The notes under the pieces were generated by a model, which did not search any database, was not told where the DNA came from, and saw only the letters and a program-made list of their open reading frames with translations. Positions 39,844 to 48,650 of a stretch of DNA of 64,000 nt are shown here, piece by piece (the stretch's first letter is position 1; every line of letters begins with the position of its first letter). The stretch is from Streptomyces sp. NBC_01446 (lineage in GTDB: Bacteria > Actinomycetota > Actinomycetes > Streptomycetales > Streptomycetaceae). Both the position numbers and the translations under genes were made by a program. The stretch is taken from the NCBI RefSeq assembly GCF_026340095.1, contig NZ_JAPEPO010000001.1:4184501-4248500 (forward strand), written 5' to 3'.

Positions 39844-40797
39844 GTGGTGCGCACCGAGGAACTCCGACGCCTCTCCGAGGCCCTGCTGAAGGTCCTCGCC
39901 GTCGCCGCCGCCTACTACGCGACCGGACGGCTCGGCCTGTGGCAGCGGATCGTGCTCGAAGGCGCGGTCGTCACCCCGCTCTGGCTCCCGACCGGCGTCG
40001 CCGTCACCTGCCTGCTCTGGATGGGCCTGCGGATCTGGCCGGGCATCGCGCTCGGCGCCTTCCTGCTCATCGAGTCGATCGGCCCCTTCAGCCTGTCCGA
40101 CCTCGGGATCGTCGCCGCGAACACGCTCGCTCCGGTGTGTGCCTACCTGCTGCTGCGCAAGGTCGGCTTCCGTATCGCGATGGACCGGCTGCGGGACGGG
40201 GTCGCCCTGGTCTTCCTGGGCGGACTGCTGCCGATACTGCTCAGCGCCACCGTCGGTACGTGCGTGCTGGCACTCAGCGGCAAGCTGGCGTGGAGCGCGT
40301 TCTGGCCGGTGTGGGCGGCGTGGTGGGCCGGCGACGCGATGGGCGTACTCGTCGGCACCCCGCTGCTGATCGCGCTGAGCAGGGCCCGACTCCCCTGGAA
40401 CACCCGCCGGTGGCCGGAGGTCGCGGCCCTGGTGGTCACCGCCGCCGTCATCACACCCCTGGCCACGAGAAGCGCGCTCGCCCTGCTCTTCCTCGTCTTC
40501 CCGCTGCTCACGTGGGCGGCGCTGCGCTTCCAGCTCGCGGGGGCGGCGCCGTGCGTGCTGTTCGTGTCCGTACTGGGGATCTCGGCGGCCACCGACCACG
40601 TCGGCCCGTTCGCCCACCACACCCTCTTCGAGGTCATGGTCAACCTCCAGGCACTCAACGGCTCGGCCGCGCTCACCGGGCTCCTGCTCGCGGCGATCGT
40701 CACCGAACAGAAGAGCGTCCGCCGGAAGATCGAGCAGGCGGTCAGCGACCTGACGGAAGTGGTGGAACACCTGGCGGCGCCACGGCAGGAGGAATGA
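39844..40797 (+). CDS. Stand-alone MASE1-domain membrane protein
   Basis: 317 aa, about 8 TM helices. VTPLWLPTGVAVTCLLWMGLRIWPGIALGAFL and WAAWWAGDAMGVLVGTPLLIA are MASE1 hallmarks. In most proteins this sensor is fused to a GGDEF, kinase or SpoIIE domain; here only a short coiled-coil tail follows (EQKSVRRKIEQAVSDLTEVVEHL). The SpoIIE gene just upstream may supply the output. The start is uncertain: GTG at 39844 or 39847, with no good ribosome site. Confidence 0.83.
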   Translation: MVRTEELRRLSEALLKVLAVAAAYYATGRLGLWQRIVLEGAVVTPLWLPTGVAVTCLLWMGLRIWPGIALGAFLLIESIGPFSLSDLGIVAANTLAPVCAYLLLRKVGFRIAMDRLRDGVALVFLGGLLPILLSATVGTCVLALSGKLAWSAFWPVWAAWWAGDAMGVLVGTPLLIALSRARLPWNTRRWPEVAALVVTAAVITPLATRSALALLFLVFPLLTWAALRFQLAGAAPCVLFVSVLGISAATDHVGPFAHHTLFEVMVNLQALNGSAALTGLLLAAIVTEQKSVRRKIEQAVSDLTEVVEHLAAPRQEE

Positions 40798-40818
40798 CGT
40801 GGCCGGGGTCGGCCGGGA

Positions 40819-41019
40819 TCAGCCGGGGTCAGTCGGGCCGGAGGGGTCTTCGGGGACCCGCCGGTGGTGCTTGCGGCTCCGTCTGCCGACCCCCGGCATG
40901 GCATCGCTGAAGGTGTGCGAGGCGATGCGTGCGTCATGCCGGGCGTTGATCCGGTGGATCAGGCGCATGCCCATGAGGGTCACGAGAACGATGGCGCCGA
41001 TGAGGATGATCGCCTCCAT
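40819..41019 (-). CDS. Small membrane protein, unknown function
   Basis: 66 aa from ATG 41019 with GGGAGG about 9 nt upstream. One TM helix (AIILIGAIVLVTLMGMRLI) is followed by a cytoplasmic basic tail, HRINARHDARIASHTFSDAMPGVGRRSRKHHRR. No family recognised. It converges with the MASE1 gene. Confidence 0.7.
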   Translation of the reverse strand: MEAIILIGAIVLVTLMGMRLIHRINARHDARIASHTFSDAMPGVGRRSRKHHRRVPEDPSGPTDPG

Positions 41020-41213
41020 GGCCGTCACCTCCCGCTTTCCACTGCTTTAACCGTAACTCCGGCCGCCGCCGGTCGCGGCCGCTGCGACGCGCTGGGCGCG
41101 GCCCCCGGGGTTACCGTGAAGCTACGACGGCATCGCGCCGGCCGACGCCCGCCCCGTCATCGGTACGGCCACACGGTGGGCGCCGTCCGTACGACCGAGG
41201 CGGGCGAACCACC

Positions 41214-41687
41214 ATGGCTGAATCCGACACCCCCCACCAGCCCCCACTGCTTCTGCCGGACGCGGCCCAACAAGGGGCGCCCCCCGCAACGGCCCCGCTG
41301 AGGCTGCAGACCACCCAGTCCCGCGAAGGGCTCCTCGACGGCGCATGGTGGCCCCGGTCCCACAGCATCACGGCCGAGCTGCCCGCCCTGATCACGGAGT
41401 TGACCTCACGTCTCGGCCCCATCACACGGGTCGGACTCGACTCCGATGCCTGGGAGGCACTCCCGACCCGCCTGATCATCGACGACCGAGTCGTGCATCT
41501 CGACGCCCACGAGATCGGCGACGGCACCGCCCTCGTCACCCGCGGCAACGGGGACTACTTCGTCCTGCTGGTCGTGCCTCCCGAGTCGGAGCCCGTCGCG
41601 GCCCGCGCCGCGATGGCCCGCGCGGTCCGCGACGACAACATCACCGAGGCCGCGCAACTCCTCGTCGCCAACCCCGACGAACCCTGA
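41214..41687 (+). CDS. DUF5994 family protein
   Basis: 157 aa. It matches the actinobacterial DUF5994 pattern: an N-terminal disordered segment, then LRLQTTQSREGLLDGAWWPRSHSITAELPALITEL, ITRVGLDSDAWEALPTRLIIDDRVVHLDAHEIGDG and the C-terminal AAQLLVANPDEP. Function unknown; several Streptomyces paralogues exist. ATG at 41214. Confidence 0.85.
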   Translation: MAESDTPHQPPLLLPDAAQQGAPPATAPLRLQTTQSREGLLDGAWWPRSHSITAELPALITELTSRLGPITRVGLDSDAWEALPTRLIIDDRVVHLDAHEIGDGTALVTRGNGDYFVLLVVPPESEPVAARAAMARAVRDDNITEAAQLLVANPDEP

Positions 41688-41714
41688 GCCGGGAAACCGC
41701 CGTGCGCGCCCCGG

Positions 41715-42101
41715 TCAGGGGTGACGGGTCGCAAGGACGCAGAACTCGTTCCCCTCCGGATCGGCGAGTGGGACCCAGCTCACATCGCCCTGCCCGACGT
41801 CCACGTGCCGGGCACCCAGGTCGAGCAGGCGACGGACCTCTTCGTCCTGCTCCCCGTCGGTCGGATTGACGTCGATGTGGAGCCTGTTCTTGACGATCTT
41901 GCCCTCGGGCACGCGCGCGAAGGTCAACGCCGGTGGCACCGGGCCGGGGCGGTCCTTGCCTTCAGGCACCGCGGGCAGGCCGATGGTGACAAGTCCGTCC
42001 TCCGCGTCCCGCACCTCGTAGCCGAGGACCGAGCACCAGAAGCGGGCGAGAGCGTCGGGATCGGCGCAGTCGATCGCGAGCTCGGTGAACTTACTGGTCA
42101 T
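41715..42101 (-). CDS. VOC (glyoxalase/bleomycin-resistance) superfamily protein
   Basis: 128 aa, two beta-alpha-beta-beta-beta units: KFTELAIDCADPDALARFWCSVLGYEV, then LHIDVNPTDGEQDEEVRRLLDLGARHVDVGQGDVSWVPLADPEGNEFCVL. The possible metal ligands His (LHIDV) and Glu (GNEFCV) are visible. ATG at 42101 with GGGAGG upstream. Substrate unknown. Confidence 0.88.
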   Translation of the reverse strand: MTSKFTELAIDCADPDALARFWCSVLGYEVRDAEDGLVTIGLPAVPEGKDRPGPVPPALTFARVPEGKIVKNRLHIDVNPTDGEQDEEVRRLLDLGARHVDVGQGDVSWVPLADPEGNEFCVLATRHP

Positions 42102-42144
42102 GTCAGGACCTCCCGGTCTGGGTGTCCGGCTACGCAATCACAGA

Positions 42145-42186
42145 ACGTCGAAGGGCCCCACCGCAAGCGGTGAGGCCCTTCGACGT
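42145..42186. terminator. Long terminator hairpin near tRNA-Ser(GGA)
   Basis: ACGTCGAAGGGCC and GGCCCTTCGACGT arms plus an inner CACCGC/GCGGTG pair, about 19 bp in all. It lies downstream of tRNA-Ser(GGA) on the minus strand and upstream of the VOC gene. Confidence 0.88.
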
Positions 42187-42207
42187 ATTGCCCGGTGAGA
42201 GCAATGG

Positions 42208-42292
42208 CGGAGGATACGAGATTCGAACTCGTGAGGGGTTGCCCCCAACACGCTTTCCAAGCGTGCGCCCTAGGCCACTAGGCGAATCCTCC
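42208..42292 (-). tRNA. tRNA-Ser(GGA)
   Basis: 85 nt, class II, with acceptor stem GGAGGAT/ATCCTCC, discriminator G, anticodon GGA in CTTGGAAAG, a long variable arm and T-loop AGTTCGAATCT. CCA is not encoded. Confidence 0.95.
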
Positions 42293-42405
42293 GCCGCAAA
42301 CAATACAAGACGTTGGGGGGTGCTCGCGAACATGATCCGGGGGCGGTGATCGGGCCGGGGACCGGGCTCGTGATTCCGGCCGGGCATCCGCTACTGTGGA
42401 GCCCA

Positions 42406-42491
42406 GCCCCTCACGTGGCGCTATCTGACTGAACTCCCCCAGGGCCGGAAGGCAGCAAGGGTAGGTCGGCTCTGGCGGGTGCGTGAGGGGC
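42406..42491 (+). ncRNA. ffs: Signal recognition particle RNA (bacterial small type)
   Basis: The ends CCCCTCACG and CGTGAGGGG pair, and the apical part has the conserved SRP domain IV motif CCAGGGCCGGAAGGCAGCAAGGG region (symmetric loop AGCA and GGAA tetraloop). The length of about 86 nt is normal for Streptomyces. It acts with Ffh to target membrane proteins. It lies directly before dnaX, as in other actinobacteria. Confidence 0.95.
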
Positions 42492-42560
42492 GTCTTGCGT
42501 TCCGGGGCGGTTCGCCCTCGGCGGCCGTGGTTGTCAGTGGGCGCCTATAACCTCGTATAC

Positions 42561-44801
42561 GTGTCGTCTCTCGCGCTCTACCGCCGCTATCGCCCGGAGT
42601 CGTTCGCCGAGGTCATCGGGCAGGAACATGTGACCGACCCGCTGCAGCAGGCGCTGCGGAACAACCGGGTCAATCACGCGTACCTGTTCAGTGGCCCGCG
42701 CGGCTGCGGCAAGACGACGAGCGCGCGCATCCTCGCGCGGTGTCTGAACTGCGAGCAGGGGCCCACGCCGACGCCGTGCGGCGAGTGCCAGTCCTGCCGC
42801 GACCTGGCGAGGAACGGTCCGGGTTCGATCGACGTCATCGAGATCGACGCCGCTTCGCACGGTGGTGTCGACGACGCCCGTGACCTGCGCGAAAAGGCCT
42901 TCTTCGGGCCCGCGAGCAGCCGCTACAAGATCTACATCATCGACGAGGCCCACATGGTCACGTCGGCGGGGTTCAACGCCCTTCTGAAGGTCGTCGAGGA
43001 GCCCCCGGAGCACCTCAAGTTCATCTTCGCCACCACCGAGCCCGAGAAGGTCATCGGGACCATCCGGTCGCGCACGCACCACTACCCCTTCCGCCTCGTG
43101 CCGCCCGGGACGCTCCGGGACTACCTCGGAGAGGTCTGCGGCAAGGAGGACATCCCCGTCGCCGAGGGTGTGCTGCCGCTGGTCGTGCGGGCCGGCGCCG
43201 GTTCCGTGCGTGACTCCATGTCCGTCATGGACCAGCTGCTCGCCGCCGCGGCCGAGGACGGTGTGACGTATGCCATGGCGACGTCTCTCCTCGGGTACAC
43301 GGACGGTTCGCTCCTCGACTCCGTCGTGGAGGCCTTCGCCTCGGGTGACGGCGCGGCCGCCTTCGAGGTCGTCGACCGCGTCATCGAGGGGGGCAACGAC
43401 CCGCGCCGGTTCGTCGCCGACCTCCTGGAGCGACTGCGGGACCTGGTGATCCTGGCGGCCGTCCCGGACGCGGCCGAGAAGGGCCTCATCGACGCCCCCG
43501 TGGACGTCATCGAGCGGATGCAGGCCCAGGCCGGAGTCTTCGGCGGCGCCGAGCTCAGCCGCGCCGCCGACCTGGTCAACGAGGGGCTCACGGAGATGCG
43601 GGGCGCCACCTCGCCCCGTCTCCAGCTCGAGCTGATCTGCGCGCGCGTACTGCTGCCCGCCGCGTACGACGACGCCCGCTCCGTGATGGCCAGGCTCGAC
43701 CGCCTGGAGCGCGGCGGCCAGTTCGTACCCGCGGGACAGGGCTCCGGTCCTGCCATGGGGTACGTGCCCGCGCCCGACGCCCACCCCGGTGCGGCCGCGC
43801 AGGTCCCTGCGGGCGGCGGTCCTGCCGCTGTCCGGGCGGCGGTGCGGGGGCCCGGACCGGGCGGCGAGAGCGCGCCCGTGCCTGCTGCTCCGGCGCCCAC
43901 TCCTGCCCCGGCTCCCGCTGTTCAGGCCGCGCCCGCTCCGCAGGCGTCCGCGCCCCCGGCCGCTCCCGCCGAACCCGCGCCCGCGGCGCCGCCCGCCGGG
44001 GCCGCACCCGGCGCATGGCCCACCGCCGCCCCGGCCGGTGGCGGCAGGCGCCCCGGCGGGTGGCCCACGGCCGCGCCCACCGGCGGAGGTACTGGTGGAG
44101 GCGCCGGTGGAGGCCAGCCCTCCGCCGCGGCGCCCCCGCCGCCGACCGCCCAGCCCCAGCCCCAGGCACCCGCTCAGCCCCCCGTCGCGGCACCGCCCGC
44201 CGCCGGTGGGCTCGACCCGCGCAGCCTGTGGCCGAACATCCTCGAAGTGGTCAAGAACAAGCGTCGCTTCACCTGGATCCTGCTCAGCCAGAATGCGCAG
44301 GTGACCGGCTTCGACGGCACGACCCTCCAGCTCGGCTTCCTGAACGCCGGAGCGCGGGACAACTTCGCGAGCAGCGGCAGCGAAGACGTCCTGCGGACGG
44401 CGCTGGCCGAGCAGTTCGGCGTCCACTGGAAGGTCGAGGCGGTCGTCGACCCCTCGGGCGGCGGTGGTGGCGGCCAGGCACCGCCCCCCGCGCCGGGCGG
44501 CGGCTATCCGGGCCACGGCGGCGGTGGCGCTCCCGCGGCCCCGACCTCGCCGCGCCCGCCGGCCCCGCAGGCCCAGGCCCCGGCCGCGCCGAGACCCCCG
44601 GACCGGTCCGCGCCGCAGGCGTCCGCGCCCGCCCCGGCCCCCGCGCCGAGACCGGCCGCCCCGGAGCCGCCCCCGGTCTCCATCGAGGACGACATCCCGG
44701 CGGACGACGACCCCGACCTCGACGAGTCGGTCCTCTCCGGCCACGACCTGATCGTCCGCGAGCTCGGTGCGACGGTCGTCGAGGAGTTCACGAACGAATA
44801 G
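42561..44801 (+). CDS. dnaX: DNA polymerase III subunits gamma/tau
   Basis: 746 aa. AAA+ clamp-loader core (1-370): YRRYRPESFAEVIGQEHV, Walker A GPRGCGKTT, the zinc-binding Cys set CLNC-EQGPTPTPCGECQSC, Walker B IYIIDEAHMV, and SRC-type arginine motif near IRSRTHHYPF. A Pro/Ala/Gly-rich linker (about 395-545) leads to the tau-type C-terminal domain (SLWPNILEVVKNKRRFTWILL), then another Pro-rich stretch and an acidic end. GTG at 42561 has no ribosome site; TATAAC ends 9 nt upstream, so the mRNA is nearly leaderless. It loads the sliding clamp at replication forks. Confidence 0.96.
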   Translation: MSSLALYRRYRPESFAEVIGQEHVTDPLQQALRNNRVNHAYLFSGPRGCGKTTSARILARCLNCEQGPTPTPCGECQSCRDLARNGPGSIDVIEIDAASHGGVDDARDLREKAFFGPASSRYKIYIIDEAHMVTSAGFNALLKVVEEPPEHLKFIFATTEPEKVIGTIRSRTHHYPFRLVPPGTLRDYLGEVCGKEDIPVAEGVLPLVVRAGAGSVRDSMSVMDQLLAAAAEDGVTYAMATSLLGYTDGSLLDSVVEAFASGDGAAAFEVVDRVIEGGNDPRRFVADLLERLRDLVILAAVPDAAEKGLIDAPVDVIERMQAQAGVFGGAELSRAADLVNEGLTEMRGATSPRLQLELICARVLLPAAYDDARSVMARLDRLERGGQFVPAGQGSGPAMGYVPAPDAHPGAAAQVPAGGGPAAVRAAVRGPGPGGESAPVPAAPAPTPAPAPAVQAAPAPQASAPPAAPAEPAPAAPPAGAAPGAWPTAAPAGGGRRPGGWPTAAPTGGGTGGGAGGGQPSAAAPPPPTAQPQPQAPAQPPVAAPPAAGGLDPRSLWPNILEVVKNKRRFTWILLSQNAQVTGFDGTTLQLGFLNAGARDNFASSGSEDVLRTALAEQFGVHWKVEAVVDPSGGGGGGQAPPPAPGGGYPGHGGGGAPAAPTSPRPPAPQAQAPAAPRPPDRSAPQASAPAPAPAPRPAAPEPPPVSIEDDIPADDDPDLDESVLSGHDLIVRELGATVVEEFTNE

Positions 44802-45015
44802 GCGGCAGCAGCACGGGTCGGGCGGACATACCTATGCAGAGCAGTCACGCCCACGTGGAGCGGCCGCGCCCACCGAGCCGCAGCCTCCCGACCCCGGAAA
44901 GCCGCCGGACCGGGCCCTGACACCTCGCCCCATGGAGAAACGCACGAACCCCCAGCGCCCCCGCGCTCGGCGGCCCGTACAAGAGCACACCGGCCCGCCG
45001 CCTATGCTGGCTGGC

Positions 45016-46269
45016 GTGAAGGTCCTTGTCATCGGCAGCGGCGCCCGCGAACACGCCCTGTGCCGCTCACTGTCCCTCGACCCCGACGTCACCGCGCTGT
45101 ACTGCGCGCCCGGCAACGCAGGAATCGCCGAGGTCGCCGAGCTGCACCCGGTCGACGCCCTCGACGGCGCCGCCGTGGCCCGGCTGGCCGGTGAACTGGC
45201 CGCGGACCTCGTCGTGGTCGGCCCGGAGGCACCCCTTGTCGCAGGGGTCGCCGACGCCGTACGCGCCGCGGGCATCCCCTGCTTCGGCCCCTCCGGGGAA
45301 GCCGCACAGCTGGAGGGTTCCAAGGCGTTCGCCAAGGACGTGATGGCGGGCGCCGGCGTGCCGACCGCCCGCTCGTACGTCTGCACCACCCCGGACGAGG
45401 TCGACGAGGCGCTCGACGCCTTCGGCGCCCCGTACGTGGTCAAGGACGACGGGCTCGCGGCCGGCAAGGGTGTCGTCGTGACCGACGACCTCGAGGCCGC
45501 CCGCGCGCACGCCAACGCCTGTGACCGCGTCGTCATCGAGGAGTTCCTCGACGGCCCCGAGGTCTCGCTCTTCGCGATCACCGACGGTGTGACCGTCGTC
45601 CCCCTCCAGCCCGCGCAGGACTTCAAGCGCGCGCTCGACGGCGACGCGGGCCCCAACACCGGTGGCATGGGTGCCTATTCGCCGCTGCCGTGGGCCGACC
45701 CGAAGCTCGTCGACGAGGTCATGGAGACGGTCCTCCAGCCGACCGTCGACGAACTGCGCCGCCGCGGCACGGCCTTCTCGGGTCTGCTGTACGCGGGGCT
45801 CGCGATCACCTCGCGCGGCGTACGGGTCATCGAGTTCAACGCCCGGTTCGGCGACCCGGAGACCCAGGTCGTCCTGGCCCGCCTCAAGACCCCGCTCGCG
45901 GGCGTCCTCCTCGCCTCGGCCAACGGCACGCTCGCGGACCTGCCGCCTCTGCGCTGGAGCGACGAGGCGGCCGTGACCGTGGTCGTGGCCTCCCACAACT
46001 ACCCGGAGACGCCGCGTACCGGCGATCCCATCACCGGACTCGCCGACGTGGCCGCGCAGGATGCGCCCCACGCGTACGTCCTGCACGCCGGGACGAAGCG
46101 GGACGGGGACGCCGTCGTCAGCGCCGGCGGCCGCGTGCTCTCGGTGACCGCGACCGGCTCGGACCTCACGCAGGCCCGCGAACGCGCGTACGCGGCGCTG
46201 TCGCGCATCGGCCTCGACGGCTCGCAGCACCGCACCGACATCGCCGCGAAGGCGGCCGCGGAGGCCTGA
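45016..46269 (+). CDS. purD: Phosphoribosylamine-glycine ligase
   Basis: 417 aa, normal length. VLVIGSGAREHALCRSL at the N-terminus, ATP-grasp motifs around YVVKDDGLAAGKGVVV, and the PurD signature GVRVIEFNARFGDPETQVVL. It catalyses phosphoribosylamine + glycine + ATP to GAR, step 2 of purine synthesis. GTG at 45016; TATGCT ends 6 nt upstream with no Shine-Dalgarno, fitting a leaderless mRNA. The longer in-frame ORF upstream (from 44767) is low-complexity and discarded. Confidence 0.97.
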   Translation: MKVLVIGSGAREHALCRSLSLDPDVTALYCAPGNAGIAEVAELHPVDALDGAAVARLAGELAADLVVVGPEAPLVAGVADAVRAAGIPCFGPSGEAAQLEGSKAFAKDVMAGAGVPTARSYVCTTPDEVDEALDAFGAPYVVKDDGLAAGKGVVVTDDLEAARAHANACDRVVIEEFLDGPEVSLFAITDGVTVVPLQPAQDFKRALDGDAGPNTGGMGAYSPLPWADPKLVDEVMETVLQPTVDELRRRGTAFSGLLYAGLAITSRGVRVIEFNARFGDPETQVVLARLKTPLAGVLLASANGTLADLPPLRWSDEAAVTVVVASHNYPETPRTGDPITGLADVAAQDAPHAYVLHAGTKRDGDAVVSAGGRVLSVTATGSDLTQARERAYAALSRIGLDGSQHRTDIAAKAAAEA

Positions 46270-46294
46270 CCGAAAGCCTCACCTGCGTGAACCT

Positions 46295-46327
46295 CAGGCC
46301 CCTGATCCGAAGCGGATCAGGGGCCTG
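46295..46327 (+). terminator. purD terminator
   Basis: Perfect 15-bp stem CAGGCCCCTGATCCG/CGGATCAGGGGCCTG with loop AAG, 26 bp after the purD stop. Confidence 0.92.
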
Positions 46328-46522
46328 AATGTCATCCACCTCTACCCAAAGCCATTCCATCGAGTGACCGCTCGTCCATCCGGCTGACGATGCCGTGTGC
46401 CCCAACTAGGGTGCGGCGCAGGCGTTCCGGCACTTGGCCCACCGGCATTGCGATGTCAGTGACGGATGCCACAGTGGGGGAGTGGACAACGCCATGGGTG
46501 CAGGCAACATAGGCAGCAGGGG

Positions 46523-48454
46523 GTGACGTCGGTCGTGTCCGGTATGGGTGCGGAGGTGGGCGCGCAGGCCGCGCGCTCCCGGGCTCTCGCGGTGCTGCGC
46601 ATCCGCGGCAGAGCGCTGGCCGTCGCCCTGCTGCCCGCGGCCTTCGCGGTCGTGCTGGCCGCGGGCGCCGCCACCGGGCACATGGTCGGCGACGGCTGGC
46701 GGACGGCGCGGTGGATCGTCACGGTCATCGCCCTGGTCGTTCTGGCCGCGGCGGCGGGCATCGCCCTCGTGGTGGCCCGCGCCCGCCCGGCGATCAGCCC
46801 GACGGTGCCGATCGCCGAGGAGCGGGCCCCCGACCTCTACCGCCTGGTGCGCGATCTGGCCGACCGGCTCGACGTACCGGCCCCCTCGGCCATAGCGCTC
46901 ACCCCGGACTGCGACAGCTGGCTGGAGGACCGTACGCATCCCGCGCACGGACCGCCCAAGCCCAAGGACGACGAGGGCCGGATCCCGCATGACGCCGACG
47001 ACCTGGGGATCCGGGGCGGCGCAGGCAGAGGCCGGGTGCCCGCCGCGCCCGTCCTGGTCATCGGCTCCCCCTTCCTGTGGTGGATGCGCGTGGGCGAGCT
47101 GCGCGCCGTGCTCGCCCCGGTCGTCGCCGGTACGGGGCCGTCGGCACACCCGGACATAGCGGCCGCGCGCCGCTTCGTGCGGGGCCTGGACGCGGCGGTC
47201 GCCGTCGCCGCGGCGCCCGGCCGCGGACCGCTGGGGCGGGCGGTCCTCGGGTGCGTCGGCTGGGTCGCGCGCCTGCTCCTTCGCAGCTGCCGGGGCCACG
47301 CGGGCGAGATGGAGCGCGGGGTCGCCGCGGCCGCCGCCGAGCGCGCACAGACGGTGGACTACGGCGTGCGGATCGTCGCCCAGGAGCAGGTGGGCCTGGC
47401 CTACGCGGGCTGGGACCGGCTCCTCACCCGGGTAGCGCTGCCCGCCTGGCGCATGGGGCGCTGGCCCTCACGTCTGGACGTGGGCGTCGTCGCCGCCCTC
47501 ACCGAGCTGTCCCGGCGCGACCGCCTCGCCGAGGGCTTCGCCTCCCGGCTCGGGGAGCGGCCCGCCTGCGATCTGCTGGAGGAGCCCGGCACGGTGGACG
47601 AGGCGGCGTCGCTGCTCGCGGCCCGGCTGTTCCACGGAGGCCCCGCCGAGCCGGGCCCCGACTGGGCGCCGGTCGACTGGCAGCAGTATCCGGACGAGGT
47701 CGTGGACCGTAAGTGGCGCATGGACGCGGCGCGCCTCCACCGAGTCCTCGACGCGCTGGGCGTACGTGGCTCCGCGGACCCCGCGTCCCCCGACCCGGAG
47801 GGCCCGACACTCGCCCGGGTGATGGAGCACCTCGCGACGGCGACGCGCGCCGGGGACTCCGTAGGACCGGGACCCGTGGCCCCCGTAGACCCGGAAGACC
47901 CCACCGTCCCCGCCGCGGCCCCCACCCTCCCCGCCGAGGACCTCACCGTCGCCGCCGACACCGACTTCACCGTCGCCGACACCAGCCCCACCGTCGCCCC
48001 CGACACCGACCCCACCGCCCTCGAGCACCTCGAAGACGCCGAGGACCGCGAGGACACCCCCACCGCTCTGCTCGCCGCCGGCCTGAGTGCCGAGTCGGCC
48101 CGCGAGGAGAGTGAGCGCCCCGCCCCGCCCGTGCCCGCCGCCGGACAGGGGCCCGACGGCGCGCTGTGGGACGAGGGCATGCTCCCGCTCTTCCCGCTCC
48201 AACCACCTCGTACGGGACGCGAGTTGGTGGCCGACCACGTCACGGCGATGGTGTGCTGCGCCGCCGTGGACACGGCCGGAGCCGCCCCCGGACTCGACTG
48301 GCTGGACGGCCCCTCGCTCCTGGTCGACGGCGAGCGCGCCAAGGACCTGACCCCGCGGGTCCTGAGCCTCGTGGAAGAGGGAGACCCGGAGCCTCTGCGC
48401 GCCTGGCTCACCCGCCTCGGCATCCGCCCCGAGAAGCCGGTCCGACTGGTGTAG
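46523..48454 (+). CDS. M48-peptidase-like membrane protein, probably catalytically inactive
   Basis: 643 aa. Two TM helices (about 28-53 and 64-86), then a cytoplasmic region in which LYRLVRDLADRLDVPAPSAIALTPD and WWMRVGELRAVLAPVVAG follow the layout of M48 peptidases, where the second segment should read ELxAVLAHELGH. Here the HExxH positions are replaced (APVVAG), so the zinc site is lost. AQEQVGLAYAGWDR may correspond to the usual third-ligand region. A long Pro/Asp/Thr-rich stretch (about 440-540) precedes a C-terminal domain of about 90 aa. GTG at 46523 has AGGGG upstream; other starts are possible. Role unknown. Confidence 0.75.
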   Translation: MTSVVSGMGAEVGAQAARSRALAVLRIRGRALAVALLPAAFAVVLAAGAATGHMVGDGWRTARWIVTVIALVVLAAAAGIALVVARARPAISPTVPIAEERAPDLYRLVRDLADRLDVPAPSAIALTPDCDSWLEDRTHPAHGPPKPKDDEGRIPHDADDLGIRGGAGRGRVPAAPVLVIGSPFLWWMRVGELRAVLAPVVAGTGPSAHPDIAAARRFVRGLDAAVAVAAAPGRGPLGRAVLGCVGWVARLLLRSCRGHAGEMERGVAAAAAERAQTVDYGVRIVAQEQVGLAYAGWDRLLTRVALPAWRMGRWPSRLDVGVVAALTELSRRDRLAEGFASRLGERPACDLLEEPGTVDEAASLLAARLFHGGPAEPGPDWAPVDWQQYPDEVVDRKWRMDAARLHRVLDALGVRGSADPASPDPEGPTLARVMEHLATATRAGDSVGPGPVAPVDPEDPTVPAAAPTLPAEDLTVAADTDFTVADTSPTVAPDTDPTALEHLEDAEDREDTPTALLAAGLSAESAREESERPAPPVPAAGQGPDGALWDEGMLPLFPLQPPRTGRELVADHVTAMVCCAAVDTAGAAPGLDWLDGPSLLVDGERAKDLTPRVLSLVEEGDPEPLRAWLTRLGIRPEKPVRLV

Positions 48455-48650
48455 GCCGCGACGGCGATCGCGGCACACCCACACCCCTCACATCCGCACC
48501 GCCCAACCTCCAGCCCCCGGAGGCCCACGTTCCGTTCACGTCAATTCGCGACGAACGGTGACGGAGTGCGTGCGTAATGTGATGTGCTGGGGGCGGTCGC
48601 TGACAGACGGAGCACACAAGGGCTCGGGGGAGCGAGGGAGGGAAGCGGGC

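Noticed and set aside
42534..44744. A 736-aa open frame on the minus strand opposite dnaX.
   Set aside because: High-GC third positions keep antisense frames open in Streptomyces. It has no domain and is Arg/Gly/Val-biased, and dnaX is unmistakable on the plus strand.
44767..45015. An N-terminal extension of purD by 83 residues.
   Set aside because: It is low-complexity and overlaps the end of dnaX in another frame. The PurD fold begins at the GTG at 45016, which has a promoter-like hexamer at the right distance.
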